A DNA stretch of 27,975 bases, taken from assembly GCA_045601465.1 (NCBI GenBank), contig JAZRZU010000013.1:1-27975 (forward strand). The letters are read 5' to 3'. The notes under the pieces are model-generated. The model worked only from the letters and a program-made list of their open reading frames with translations, searched no databases and had not been told where the DNA came from. Made by a program: the position numbers and the translations under genes. This stretch comes from RGIG3009 sp045601465. GTDB taxonomy: Bacteria; Bacillota; Clostridia; Oscillospirales; Acutalibacteraceae. Of this stretch, positions 8,328 through 15,871 are shown one piece after another. Positions within the stretch are counted from its first letter, which is position 1; every line of letters begins with the position of its first letter.

Positions 8328-9496
8328 CCTCGGTCATTAATAAATCGGCGGCAATCCGCATCGATGTGTAAAATATCTTCCACGCTCGAAACGGAAGGCA
8401 ACGTGCGGTTCAACGTGCTTTCAACCGCCTCGCTGATTGCATAAAACGGGATTTTTTCCTGACGGAACAACGCATTGGCCGCTTCGTTTGCGGCATTCAC
8501 CGCCGCCGGATAAGCGCCGCCTTTTTGAATAGCCGCACGGCAAAGCTCAATGGCGGGAAACGCCTCGTTATCCGGCTTTGCAAACGAAAGTTTGCCGATC
8601 TCAGTAAGATCCAACCGACGAACCGGCGGTTTCCCCCGCAACGGCCAGGTCAACGCATATTGAATTGGAATACGCATATCGGGGACACCGAGCTGCGCCA
8701 GCACCGAGTAATCGGTAAATTCAATAAGCGAATGGACGATACTTTCTCGGTGTACCACAATATCTATATTCTCCGGCGCAACATCAAATAACCATTTTGC
8801 CTCGATAAGTTCCAAGCCTTTGTTCATCATGGTAGCCGAATCCACCGTGATCTTCGGACCCATGCTCCAATTGGGATGGCGCAGGGCATCTTGCAAGGTG
8901 ACATGACGCAATTGTTCAGACGTTTTGCCGAAAAACGGACCGCCGGACGCCGTCAAAATCACACGGGAGAGTCCCAGCGGTTCGGAAGACGACGGCGGCG
9001 CCCAATCCCCCACCGTCGTACCCTGTAAACATTGAAAAATAGCGGAATGTTCACTGTCCACCGGCAAAATGCGAGCGTTGTGTTCCCGTGCCGCCTGCAT
9101 GACCAGTTCACCGCCGGCGACCAACGTTTCCTTGTTGGCAAGCGCCACATCATGCCCCGCACGCAAAGCGTGCAGCGTCGGCAACAGACCGACCATGCCC
9201 ACAACCGAGTTCAGTACAACATCCACATCGGCAAGCTCCGAAAGGGTACACAACCCTTTCATGCCGGACAACACCCGAACGTCCATGTCCCGCACTCGAT
9301 GACGCAGATCAGCAGCTGCCGTTTCATCATATAAAGCTGCATAAGACGGCCGAAATTCCCGAATCTGCTGTTCTAACGCTTGTACGTTGCTGTGCGCCGC
9401 CAGCGCCGTCACCGTGTACCCACGTTGTTTGGCAACGTCCAAGCTTTGTTGACCGATGGATCCGGTGGAGCCGAGGATAACCAAGCGTTTTGCCAC
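8324..9496 (-). CDS. dxr: 1-deoxy-D-xylulose 5-phosphate reductoisomerase
   Basis: First committed enzyme of the MEP isoprenoid pathway; it rearranges and reduces DXP to MEP with NADPH and a divalent metal. The nucleotide-binding motif GSTGSIG is at residues 9-15, the metal and substrate motif PVDSEHSAIFQCL follows mid-protein, and the family signatures TASGGPFFG and HPNWSMGPKITVDSATMMNK are intact. The length of 390 aa is typical. The only sensible start is GTG (9494-9496), with GAGGGAG rather far upstream (about 13 nt), so translation may be modest or coupled to cdsA. It overlaps rseP by 4 nt. With uppS upstream and ispG downstream, the operon holds three steps on the way to the undecaprenyl carrier used in wall synthesis. 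Confidence 0.96.
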   Translation of the reverse strand: MAKRLVILGSTGSIGQQSLDVAKQRGYTVTALAAHSNVQALEQQIREFRPSYAALYDETAAADLRHRVRDMDVRVLSGMKGLCTLSELADVDVVLNSVVGMVGLLPTLHALRAGHDVALANKETLVAGGELVMQAAREHNARILPVDSEHSAIFQCLQGTTVGDWAPPSSSEPLGLSRVILTASGGPFFGKTSEQLRHVTLQDALRHPNWSMGPKITVDSATMMNKGLELIEAKWLFDVAPENIDIVVHRESIVHSLIEFTDYSVLAQLGVPDMRIPIQYALTWPLRGKPPVRRLDLTEIGKLSFAKPDNEAFPAIELCRAAIQKGGAYPAAVNAANEAANALFRQEKIPFYAISEAVESTLNRTLPSVSSVEDILHIDADCRRFINDRG

Positions 9497-9514
9497 GATA
9501 TATCACACACTCCC

Positions 9515-10348
9515 TCAAATGGAATAGATAAGCGGGAACTGACGAACAGTCAAGAAAACCGTCGGCAGTACGAACAACAACGAATCAAAACGATCCATCA
9601 TACCGCCATGACCGGGGAAGAAATTCCCAAAATCCTTCACACCGCAACGACGCTTTAAAACGGAGGCAAACAGATCCCCCACCACCGAAAGCGGTGCGCA
9701 GATAAGTGCCAACGCAAAGATTTCACCATACGAAACACAGGCCGTTCCTTTGAGAACCGCCGACTGATAGATCCAACCCGCCAACAAGCTAAAAATCAGC
9801 GAGCAAACAATACCACCGATCAACCCTTCCACAGTCTTTTTGGGGGAGATACGGGGACAGAGTTTGTGCTTGCCAAAAAACGTGCCGACAAAGTAGGCAC
9901 CGGAATCCGCCATCCAGGCCATCAGCAATGCCAATAACACATAGAATAATCCATCACTATCCTGCTCACCGGATACCCGCAGATACGAAAGGCAGGATAA
10001 AGACACCGCTACCAAGACCGACAACAAAAACACCATGCCGACCTTATCAATGGAAAGCACTTCATGATACCGCAACGTTAATAACACCAGCACCAACAGA
10101 TACAATAAGCAAAGAATGAACACGGTGCCGCCGTTCATGCGTCCGAAAAACGGGACAGTTACAGCAAACAGCATCGCCGCAATTTCCAAGCCCCGATGTT
10201 GCACCACCTTTGTCACCGTCAACACCTCAAATAGGGCGACGGCGCAGATGAACGAATTGAGCAACGTTAACGCAAGGCTTCCCGGTATAAACAAAATAAG
10301 CAAAAACAACGATGCGGCAATGCCTGCGGTAATCAAGCGAGTTTTCAT
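9515..10348 (-). CDS. cdsA: Phosphatidate cytidylyltransferase
   Basis: Integral membrane enzyme that makes CDP-diacylglycerol from phosphatidate and CTP, the branch point for acidic phospholipids. The sequence is largely hydrophobic with about seven to eight predicted membrane helices. The family signature lies at the C-terminal end (KRRCGVKDFG followed by FPGHGGMMDRFDSLL), which carries the metal-binding aspartate. The 277-aa length fits the Gram-positive form. It lies between uppS and dxr as in most Firmicutes. The start is an ATG at 10348, preceded by GGAAGTGACAGGAT. Confidence 0.94.
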   Translation of the reverse strand: MKTRLITAGIAASLFLLILFIPGSLALTLLNSFICAVALFEVLTVTKVVQHRGLEIAAMLFAVTVPFFGRMNGGTVFILCLLYLLVLVLLTLRYHEVLSIDKVGMVFLLSVLVAVSLSCLSYLRVSGEQDSDGLFYVLLALLMAWMADSGAYFVGTFFGKHKLCPRISPKKTVEGLIGGIVCSLIFSLLAGWIYQSAVLKGTACVSYGEIFALALICAPLSVVGDLFASVLKRRCGVKDFGNFFPGHGGMMDRFDSLLFVLPTVFLTVRQFPLIYSI

Positions 10349-10368
10349 ATCCTGTCACTTCCCTTACT

Positions 10369-11109
10369 TTAAACACCGCCAAAACGACGATGACGACCGG
10401 CATACACCGCCAGCGCTTTATCTAAATCTCGGACGGTAAAATCCGGCCAGAGAATATCATCAAACACATACTCGGCATACGCACATTGCCAGATGAGAAA
10501 ATTCGAAAGGCGGTATTCCCCGCTTGGACGCAAAATGAGATCCACGGGAGGCTGACCGGCCGTATACAAGTGTTGTTCAACACAATCCTCGTCCACCTCG
10601 TCGGGCGATAACGTACCGGCCTTTACCTGTTCCGCAATCGTCCGCATAGCAGTAGCCAGCTCCGCACGTCCGCCATAATTGATGGCAATGTTCAAGATCA
10701 TGCCGGTTTTTTCAGCGGTTGCGGCTTCGGCTTCGGCCATCAATTCCTGGATATCGGGCGCTAAAACCGAACGATCGCCGATAAACCGTGTGCGAATATT
10801 TTCTTTTTTGAAATCGGCAAGAGATTCTTTGAGATACTCCCGCAACAAATTCATAATGGCGTCCACTTCTTCTTGCGGACGTTTCCAATTCTCGGTGGAA
10901 AAGGTGTAAAAGGTTGCCACCTGAATACCCCGTTTCTCACAATGCTTCGCAATGGTGCGAAACACCCGAGCGCCGGTTACGTGACCGGCTTGACGAGGCA
11001 ACCCCCGCTTCTTCGCCCAACGTCCGTTACCGTCCATGATGATCCCAATATGAGCAGGCACTACTGCCAATACAGGTTCCTGTTTTTGTTTACCGAAAAA
11101 AAGCCCCAT
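10369..11109 (-). CDS. uppS: Isoprenyl transferase (undecaprenyl diphosphate synthase)
   Basis: Cis-prenyltransferase that condenses IPP onto farnesyl diphosphate to make the C55 carrier for peptidoglycan and teichoic acid precursors. The signature HIGIIMDGNGRWAKKRGLP sits at the N terminus with the catalytic aspartate at D26 counting from my start, the same number as in E. coli. The C-terminal signature is RPSGEYRLSNFLIWQ and the closing segment includes ILWPDF. I chose the ATG at 11109 because GAAGGG is about 7 nt before it and the protein then has the usual 246 residues; an in-frame ATG at 11154 adds 15 atypical residues and lacks well-placed spacing. It sits between frr and cdsA. Confidence 0.95.
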   Translation of the reverse strand: MGLFFGKQKQEPVLAVVPAHIGIIMDGNGRWAKKRGLPRQAGHVTGARVFRTIAKHCEKRGIQVATFYTFSTENWKRPQEEVDAIMNLLREYLKESLADFKKENIRTRFIGDRSVLAPDIQELMAEAEAATAEKTGMILNIAINYGGRAELATAMRTIAEQVKAGTLSPDEVDEDCVEQHLYTAGQPPVDLILRPSGEYRLSNFLIWQCAYAEYVFDDILWPDFTVRDLDKALAVYAGRHRRFGGV

Positions 11110-11172
11110 ATCGCACCCTTCTTTCAACAAAATGACCGGCAGCTGCCTTATCATCCACCGGTCACTCTTGTA

Positions 11173-11727
11173 TTAGATTTCCATGATTTCCTTGTCTTTT
11201 TTCGCAGAAAGGGTGTCAATCTCCTTACAGAATGTATCGGTAAGGTTCTGCATCTTTTTCTCCATGTTTTTGAGGTCATCCTCGGTGATCTCGGATTTTT
11301 TCTTCATATCTTTGAGCTTTTCCAGCGCATCCCGACGGATCGAACGGATAGCAACTTTGGATTCTTCCGCATACTTGTATACACCCTTTACCAGCTCTTT
11401 ACGGCGTTCCTCGGTCAGCGGCGGGAAATTTAAGCGCAGCGTTGCGCCGTCGTTTTGCGGATTGATACCCAAATCGGATGTCAAGATCGCTTTTTCAATA
11501 TCCCGCAGGGAATTCTTATCCCAGGGAGCGATCAAAATGGTACGGGGTTCGGGAACCGAAACCGCTGCCATCTGGTTGATCGGCGTGGGACTGCCGTAAT
11601 ACTCTACCTGAATACGGTCCAGCACCGCCGGACTGGCACGACCGGCACGAATCGAGCTGTACTCGTTCAATAAGGCGTTGATGGTTTTATCCATCTTTTC
11701 CTGAGCTTTATCATAAATCGCTTGCAT
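11173..11727 (-). CDS. frr: Ribosome recycling factor
   Basis: Soluble factor that, with EF-G, splits the post-termination ribosome. The 184-aa protein matches the family length exactly and shows its signatures: INALLNEYSSIRAGRASPAVLDRI, with the conserved RAGRASP near residues 27-33; PEPRTILIAPWDK; INPQNDGATLRLNFPPLTEERRKELVK in the hinge region; and a long C-terminal helix rich in Lys and Glu. The start ATG at 11727 follows AAAAGGAGAG by a good distance. It lies directly after pyrH, as in nearly all bacteria. Confidence 0.97.
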   Translation of the reverse strand: MQAIYDKAQEKMDKTINALLNEYSSIRAGRASPAVLDRIQVEYYGSPTPINQMAAVSVPEPRTILIAPWDKNSLRDIEKAILTSDLGINPQNDGATLRLNFPPLTEERRKELVKGVYKYAEESKVAIRSIRRDALEKLKDMKKKSEITEDDLKNMEKKMQNLTDTFCKEIDTLSAKKDKEIMEI

Positions 11728-11742
11728 CGTGTTCTCTCCTTT

Positions 11743-12450
11743 TTATGAATGTACCACCGTACCGATAGGCTCACCGGCAACAGCACGAACAATATTTTCG
11801 GGTTGCCCCAAATTAAATACCAAAATGGGGAGATGGTTGTCATTGCACAAACTGGCTGCTGTCGAATCCATGACCTTCAAATCACGATTCAGTACTTCCA
11901 TGAAAGAGAGCGTATCATACTTAACAGCATTGGGGTTCTTTTTGGGGTCACTGTCATAGACACCATCCACCATACTCGCCTTAAAGATAATATCGGCTTC
12001 AATTTCCAATGCACGCAATGCCGATGCCGTATCGGTTGAGAAGAACGGATTACCGGTACCGCAACCGAACACCACCACACGACCTTTTTCCAGATGCCGC
12101 ACCGCACGGTTGCGGATATACGGCTCTGCAATCTCGTTCATCGCAATAGCGGTCTGCACCCGCACCTCACAGCCAAGCTGCTCCAACGAATCGGCAAGTG
12201 CCAATGCGTTGATGGTAGTAGCTAACATACCCATATGGTCTGCCCGTGTGCGGTCCATTTCGCCGCTGGAACGACCACGCCAGAAATTGCCGCCACCCAC
12301 CACAATGGCGATCTGCGCTCCGGCATCCACACAATCTTTGATTGCTTTACATACACGGGTGACGGTTGTAAAATCCAGACCGTGTCCCTGTTTACCGGAC
12401 AATGCCTCACCGCTGAGTTTGAGTAATACACGTTTATACTTTGGTTTCAT
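11743..12450 (-). CDS. pyrH: UMP kinase
   Basis: Amino-acid-kinase-fold enzyme that phosphorylates UMP to UDP. Motifs seen: VLLKLSGEALSG at the N terminus, VVGGGNFWRG for phosphate binding, DRTRADHMGMLATTINALAL for the subunit and effector region, and GTGNPFFSTDTASALRA for UMP binding. The start is set at the ATG at 12450, which follows GGGGGAA by 4-5 nt and gives the normal 235 residues; the frame is open to 12486 but the extra 12 residues are not family-like and would overlap the promoter -10 region. It is the first gene of the long minus-strand operon. Confidence 0.96.
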   Translation of the reverse strand: MKPKYKRVLLKLSGEALSGKQGHGLDFTTVTRVCKAIKDCVDAGAQIAIVVGGGNFWRGRSSGEMDRTRADHMGMLATTINALALADSLEQLGCEVRVQTAIAMNEIAEPYIRNRAVRHLEKGRVVVFGCGTGNPFFSTDTASALRALEIEADIIFKASMVDGVYDSDPKKNPNAVKYDTLSFMEVLNRDLKVMDSTAASLCNDNHLPILVFNLGQPENIVRAVAGEPIGTVVHS

Positions 12451-12487
12451 GACGATTCCCCCACTTCCCCTTATAGTCTTATTCAAT

Positions 12488-12516
12488 ATTCTACTATAAA
12501 GTACGGTTTCTGTAAA
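12488..12516 (-). promoter_or_regulatory. Promoter of the pyrH-frr-uppS-cdsA-dxr-rseP-ispG-polC-rlmD operon
   Basis: On the minus strand TTTACA (12511-12516) and TAGAAT (12488-12493) are separated by exactly 17 nt, about 38 nt upstream of the pyrH ATG and just downstream of the terminator of the preceding gene. I found no convincing internal terminator between here and 643, so this is the likely main promoter for about 12 kb; internal promoters were not excluded. Confidence 0.75.
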
Positions 12517-12539
12517 GAGTTAGATGCAATTTTCTGTAT

Positions 12540-12567
12540 AAAAAAACGACGGCATCGCCGTCGTTTT
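12540..12567 (-). terminator. Rho-independent terminator of the phosphodiester glycosidase gene
   Basis: A perfect 11-bp stem (12543-12553 with 12557-12567) with a three-base loop, followed on the minus strand by a run of seven T. It lies just after the stop at 12579 and separates this gene from the pyrH promoter. Confidence 0.9.
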
Positions 12568-12578
12568 GCTATATTCCG

Positions 12579-14015
12579 TTACTCGGTGGCCGTCGTCCCC
12601 GCTGTTGTCTGCTGGGTTGTGGTGGTTACCGACTCGGTCGTGGACGTCGTTGTCACCGAAGTGGAGGTCGTGGACGTCGTACTATCGGTCGTAGCAGAGG
12701 AACCCGTTGTACTTCCCGTCGTCGCAGAGGACCCGGAGGTGGTAGGCGCCTTTGTCGGTGCCGGTGTACCTAAATTGACATCCAACTCATTGCCGATACG
12801 TTTGACCAACCAAGCCGTCGCAATGTTTCGGCCACGGTGCGCAATTGCCGGATTGGCTCGATTATTGCTGATGGTTTGGCCGTTTAATGCCATAACCGAC
12901 GATGTACCGCCGTCCAAGTTTGCCGCATTGACAGCACCAAACTCAAACATCATATCCGCCATCATCGCAAAGTTGACGCCGTCCACGCTGCGCTTTGCCG
13001 TACCGTCCACCACCAACAGCAATACCACACCATCTGCACGTTGCCCGATCGCCGAACGGGGGTCATACCCACCGGCAAGCCCTTTAAAGGTTACCTTTTC
13101 ACCATTGACTACGAGTTTGGCAGGCGCTCGCCAGCTCATTCCGTCACGAATCCCCTGCTGGCGAATCTCGTCCTCGGTAAACTCACCGATGACCAGTACG
13201 TTGTCCTTGTTAAACCCGATGATGCTGTGATCCTTTTCGTTGGTATACACCGTCGTCACACCGTCTTTGATCACCGTGCCAAGGGGTGTTCCGCCGTTAC
13301 CGACGCCACCTTTATCCACAAAACCACCGGCATTGATGCCACAAAGCGCATCGTTTTTATCACACATCGACATGACCGTTTGTCCATAACGGCCCAGGTT
13401 TTCGGTTACGCCAAGCATTAGCCGAGAGGGGTCTTTGATTTGAATCAGACGAGCCGTGTACTTCCCCTTGGGAGTCTTGCCCGAAAACTTCACAATCTGC
13501 ACGTCTCCGTCATTATATAGTTCTTCGGCAGGATATTTTGCCGACGTTGAAAATTCGATCTTCTTTTCAGGCGGTTCGGGTGCTACCAGATCGGTATTTA
13601 CATCCACATCGGAATCCACAGCACCGTTTGCCTTAAACGTCGCCTCAATGGTTTCCTGTGAGAAAAAGAGCGTACACAACCAGGGATTTGAAGTCTGATA
13701 GGTCATCAGAATATACTGATCCCGCCATTCCGGGGCAAGCGGTGTATAAAAAACGGCTAACATAAAAGATACCGCCAGCACAACAATACTGCCGATACCA
13801 ACACCACTCCAACCGAGGATGCGCAACCACAGCGGCCGTTTTGTGGGCGCCATGTGTTTGCCGTGTCGAGGCGCCCTTTTTTTCGGTTTCTTTGCCTCCA
13901 TCGGCTGAACATCCACATCCGACGAAGCAGATTCTGTTATTTGATCGGTTACGATCGTATCCTCCTTATCCAAGAGGAGAACACCATTTTGATTTTCTTC
14001 CATGTAACCCGTCAT
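12579..14015 (-). CDS. Membrane-anchored NAGPA-type phosphodiester glycosidase family protein
   Basis: Domain layout: a charged cytoplasmic N terminus with a basic stretch (about 41-60), one membrane helix (about 62-91), a short spacer, then an extracytoplasmic NAGPA (DUF2233) domain at about 185-405. Its family motifs are GINAGGF (226-232), DPRSAIG (318-324), GVVLLLVVDG (329-338) and NLDGGTSSVMALNG (366-379). Residues about 417-478 are a Thr/Ser low-complexity tail. Members resemble the human enzyme that uncovers mannose 6-phosphate by cutting a phosphodiester-linked sugar; in bacteria a role at wall glycans or exopolysaccharide is likely but the substrate is unknown. AGGAAAGG abuts the ATG at 14015; an in-frame ATG at 14003 is an alternative start. 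It is transcribed alone, divergently from queH. Confidence 0.88.
   Translation of the reverse strand: MTGYMEENQNGVLLLDKEDTIVTDQITESASSDVDVQPMEAKKPKKRAPRHGKHMAPTKRPLWLRILGWSGVGIGSIVVLAVSFMLAVFYTPLAPEWRDQYILMTYQTSNPWLCTLFFSQETIEATFKANGAVDSDVDVNTDLVAPEPPEKKIEFSTSAKYPAEELYNDGDVQIVKFSGKTPKGKYTARLIQIKDPSRLMLGVTENLGRYGQTVMSMCDKNDALCGINAGGFVDKGGVGNGGTPLGTVIKDGVTTVYTNEKDHSIIGFNKDNVLVIGEFTEDEIRQQGIRDGMSWRAPAKLVVNGEKVTFKGLAGGYDPRSAIGQRADGVVLLLVVDGTAKRSVDGVNFAMMADMMFEFGAVNAANLDGGTSSVMALNGQTISNNRANPAIAHRGRNIATAWLVKRIGNELDVNLGTPAPTKAPTTSGSSATTGSTTGSSATTDSTTSTTSTSVTTTSTTESVTTTTQQTTAGTTATE
12585..12765 (-). repeat. Thr/Ser-rich low-complexity coding repeat
   Basis: The 3' end of the glycosidase gene is made of short degenerate triplet-based repeats that encode TTS, TTG and SSATT units (protein residues about 417-478). 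Tails of this kind in Gram-positive surface proteins act as wall-spanning or glycosylated linkers. There is no LPXTG motif or further domain after it. The repetitive DNA could vary in length between strains by slippage. Confidence 0.75.
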
Positions 14016-14037
14016 CCTTTCCTACAATACGACACAA

Positions 14038-14066
14038 ATCGTATCATAACTACGAAAAAAAAGCAA
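14038..14066 (-). promoter_or_regulatory. Promoter of the phosphodiester glycosidase gene
   Basis: Minus-strand TTGCTT (14061-14066) and TACGAT (14038-14043) are spaced by 17 nt, 22 nt before the start at 14015. The -35 matches well and the -10 only moderately. Confidence 0.55.
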
Positions 14067-14119
14067 GTAGTGGAATATTCCATCCATTGCAAATGTTTCT
14101 TTTCTTTTTTGCAAAACTG

Positions 14120-14128
14120 TGTTATACT
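14120..14128 (+). promoter_or_regulatory. Extended -10 promoter of queH
   Basis: TGT followed directly by TATACT (14123-14128) forms an extended -10 element 20 nt before the queH ATG. No good -35 box is present at the right distance; the extended -10 probably compensates. An AAAGGGAG ribosome binding site follows at 14133-14140. Confidence 0.55.
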
Positions 14129-14148
14129 GAACAAAGGGAGTTGACAAC

Positions 14149-14703
14149 ATGAATCAAACGTTATTACATATATGCTGTGCGCCTTGCTCTATCCGCTGTA
14201 TTGAAGCATTGCGCTCTGAGGGCATCGAACCGGTGGGATATTGGTACAACCCCAACATTCATCCGTATACCGAATACCGCAGCCGCAAAACCACGTTGGA
14301 GGAATATGCCAAAGCGGTTGCCATGCCGTTGATCGTCAATCCCGAATACGGTCTTCGTCCCTTTTTGCAAGCGGTGGGTGGACAGTTTGACGATCGGTGT
14401 GAGACCTGTTACCGTCTGCGCATGGAAAAAACCGCGCAAGAGGCCGCCGAGCGTGGCTTCGACTCCTTTACCACCACCCTGTTGATCAGTCCCTATCAAA
14501 ACCACGAATTGTTGGTTGAGGTGGCAAAACAAGCAGCCGCCGCCCATGGCGTGACCTTCCTGTATCGGGATTTTCGTCCATATTTCAAAGAAGGTCAGCA
14601 AATAGCACGGGACAGCGGGCTGTATATGCAAAAATATTGCGGTTGTATTTTCAGCGAGGAAGAACGCTATCGTCGTCGAAAAAAACCGAAAGCGTCGGTG
14701 TAA
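14149..14703 (+). CDS. queH: Epoxyqueuosine reductase QueH
   Basis: Last step of queuosine tRNA modification: reduction of epoxyqueuosine at the wobble position of GUN-anticodon tRNAs. This is the DUF208/QueH type, unrelated to the cobalamin-dependent QueG. The diagnostic cysteines are present as C9 and C10 in HICCAPCS and C84 and C87 in RCETCYRLRM, which hold the 4Fe-4S cluster and an extra iron. Further family motifs are YWYNPNIHPYTEY, FTTTLLISPYQNHELL, and the terminal YCGCIFSEEERY. The 184-aa length is normal. Its last 53 nt overlap, on the opposite strand, the end of the phosphopantetheinyl transferase gene, so the two convergent transcripts share sequence. No other queuosine gene is in the window. 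Confidence 0.95.
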   Translation: MNQTLLHICCAPCSIRCIEALRSEGIEPVGYWYNPNIHPYTEYRSRKTTLEEYAKAVAMPLIVNPEYGLRPFLQAVGGQFDDRCETCYRLRMEKTAQEAAERGFDSFTTTLLISPYQNHELLVEVAKQAAAAHGVTFLYRDFRPYFKEGQQIARDSGLYMQKYCGCIFSEEERYRRRKKPKASV

Positions 14704-15235
14704 AAGCACCCGTTTTGCTACACACGGTAAGCGAATATCCCGCTAACGGATAGGTGCGAAACTGCCATTCCGCCTCCGGTATTTGATGCAATCCCAAAAG
14801 CCCGATCCCCGTAGCTTTGAGAAAACTTTCCTGCCGTGTCCACCGATCAAAAAACTCACACGGGGATATTGGTTCGGACAAGCCGAAACAACGCTTTGCC
14901 AAACGGTCGGTTTGAATGGGGCGAATCTGCTCAACGTCGATGCCCACCGGCGCATCGTCCAGTACGCAAACCGCCCACTCTCCACTGTGGGAGATGGAAA
15001 AATGCAGCTGCGGATACTCGGCCAAAAACGGCTTTCCGTGAACGTCCCGTTGGATCTTCACCTCACGTTCGCATAATCCGACAGTACCCAAACAAGCATC
15101 CAACGCCAACCCGCCGCACAAACAGCGGGCCCGATCGTCCGCATGACGTTTTGCCTGCGCTTGTTGAAGTCTTGCCGACGATACACGTGTCTTGGCAAAC
15201 TCCGCATACGAAATCGGTACGGCAAACAGCACCAT
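14651..15235 (-). CDS. 4'-phosphopantetheinyl transferase, Sfp family
   Basis: Transfers the phosphopantetheine arm of CoA to a carrier protein (acyl, peptidyl or aryl). The core motifs are present: ISHSGEWAVC (81-90), GIDVEQIRP with magnesium ligands D100 and E102, and WTRQESFLKATG with E136 and K140. At 194 aa it is shorter than Bacillus Sfp (about 224), with a compact segment between the second and third motifs. A cluster of cysteines (C38, C40, C48, C55) in the N-terminal half is unusual. It has its own promoter and a GGGGGG binding site, and is divergent from dut. No polyketide or nonribosomal peptide genes lie nearby, and the general ACP synthase AcpS is not in the window, so this may serve fatty acid ACP or a remote pathway. 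Confidence 0.9.
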   Translation of the reverse strand: MVLFAVPISYAEFAKTRVSSARLQQAQAKRHADDRARCLCGGLALDACLGTVGLCEREVKIQRDVHGKPFLAEYPQLHFSISHSGEWAVCVLDDAPVGIDVEQIRPIQTDRLAKRCFGLSEPISPCEFFDRWTRQESFLKATGIGLLGLHQIPEAEWQFRTYPLAGYSLTVCSKTGAFTPTLSVFFDDDSVLPR

Positions 15236-15256
15236 CGGTACCCCCCCTTTTGTATC

Positions 15257-15285
15257 AGTATAGCGTGAAAATAAAAATTTGTCCA
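15257..15285 (-). promoter_or_regulatory. Promoter of the phosphopantetheinyl transferase gene
   Basis: Minus-strand TGGACA (15280-15285) and TATACT (15257-15262) with a 17-nt spacer, about 22 nt before the start at 15235. It lies in the 70-nt gap between this gene and the divergent dut gene. Confidence 0.7.
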
Positions 15286-15305
15286 GTTATTGGAGGTAGC
15301 TAACC

Positions 15306-15797
15306 ATGAAACGCATTGCCCGTTTTGAATCGGTATCCGAGAAACAATTTTCCGAAGATTTCAAAGACTGTTTTTGCACCGCCGTTCCACCACTCCCGGC
15401 TCTCCCCAAACGAGCAACGGCGGGGTCTGCCGGTTACGACTTTTACCTGCCCTGTGCGATTCGGTTAGAACCGGGTGAAACCGTCAAGATTCCCACGGGT
15501 GTACGAGTACGCATCGACGAAGGATGGGTGCTCAAACTCTACCCTCGCAGCGGGCTCGGCTTTAAATTCCGCCTGCAACTCAACAACACCGTCGGCATCA
15601 TTGACAGTGACTATTACGGCGCCGCTAACGAAGGGCATATTTTAATAAAGCTCACCAACGATTCCCGTGAGGGGAAAACCGTGGAACTGCCCGCCGGCGC
15701 CGCCTTTGCGCAAGGTGTGTTTGTCGAGTTCGGCATTACCGAAGACGACGATGCCGATGCCGTGCGAAGCGGTGGTTTCGGCAGTACCGGCCGCTAA
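15306..15797 (+). CDS. dut: dUTP diphosphatase (trimeric dUTPase)
   Basis: Hydrolyses dUTP to dUMP, keeping uracil out of DNA and feeding dTMP synthesis. All five trimeric dUTPase motifs can be read: AGSAGYDFY (39-47), PRSGLG (80-85), NNTVGIIDSDYYG (93-105) with the catalytic aspartate at D100, the GAAFAQGVFVEFG region (131-143), and the flexible GGFGSTGR arm at the very C terminus (156-163). The N terminus is about 25 residues longer than in E. coli Dut, as in many Clostridia. TGGAGG lies about 9 nt before the ATG. No clear plus-strand promoter was found in the 70-nt gap; only weak boxes are there. Confidence 0.94.
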   Translation: MKRIARFESVSEKQFSEDFKDCFCTAVPPLPALPKRATAGSAGYDFYLPCAIRLEPGETVKIPTGVRVRIDEGWVLKLYPRSGLGFKFRLQLNNTVGIIDSDYYGAANEGHILIKLTNDSREGKTVELPAGAAFAQGVFVEFGITEDDDADAVRSGGFGSTGR

Positions 15798-15815
15798 ATG
15801 TCAAAAAATACAACC

Positions 15816-15856
15816 AAGCGCCTCCATACGGCTTTTGCCGTACGGAGGCGCTTTTC
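15816..15856. terminator. Bidirectional terminator between dut and gpsA
   Basis: A 17-bp stem with one A-C mismatch (15816-15832 with 15837-15853, loop TTTT) is followed by a short T-rich run on the plus strand. On the minus strand the hairpin is followed by TTGGTTGTATTTTTT. It serves the convergent ends of dut and gpsA. Confidence 0.85.
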
Positions 15857-15871
15857 TGTTTCTGTAAGCGT

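Noticed and set aside
11183..11599. 138-residue plus-strand frame opposite frr
   Set aside because: It is a Ser/Phe-rich antisense shadow of a fully conserved ribosome recycling factor.
12586..13230. 214-residue open frame on the plus strand, rich in Val
   Set aside because: It is the antisense shadow of the Thr/Ser-rich repeat and NAGPA domain; it has no binding site and no family features.
14164..14709. 181-residue minus-strand frame opposite queH
   Set aside because: QueH is clearly the real product; the antisense frame shows no domain.
15263..15300. Plus-strand promoter for dut
   Set aside because: Only weak boxes (TTGTAT and AAAAAT) are present, so I did not list it.
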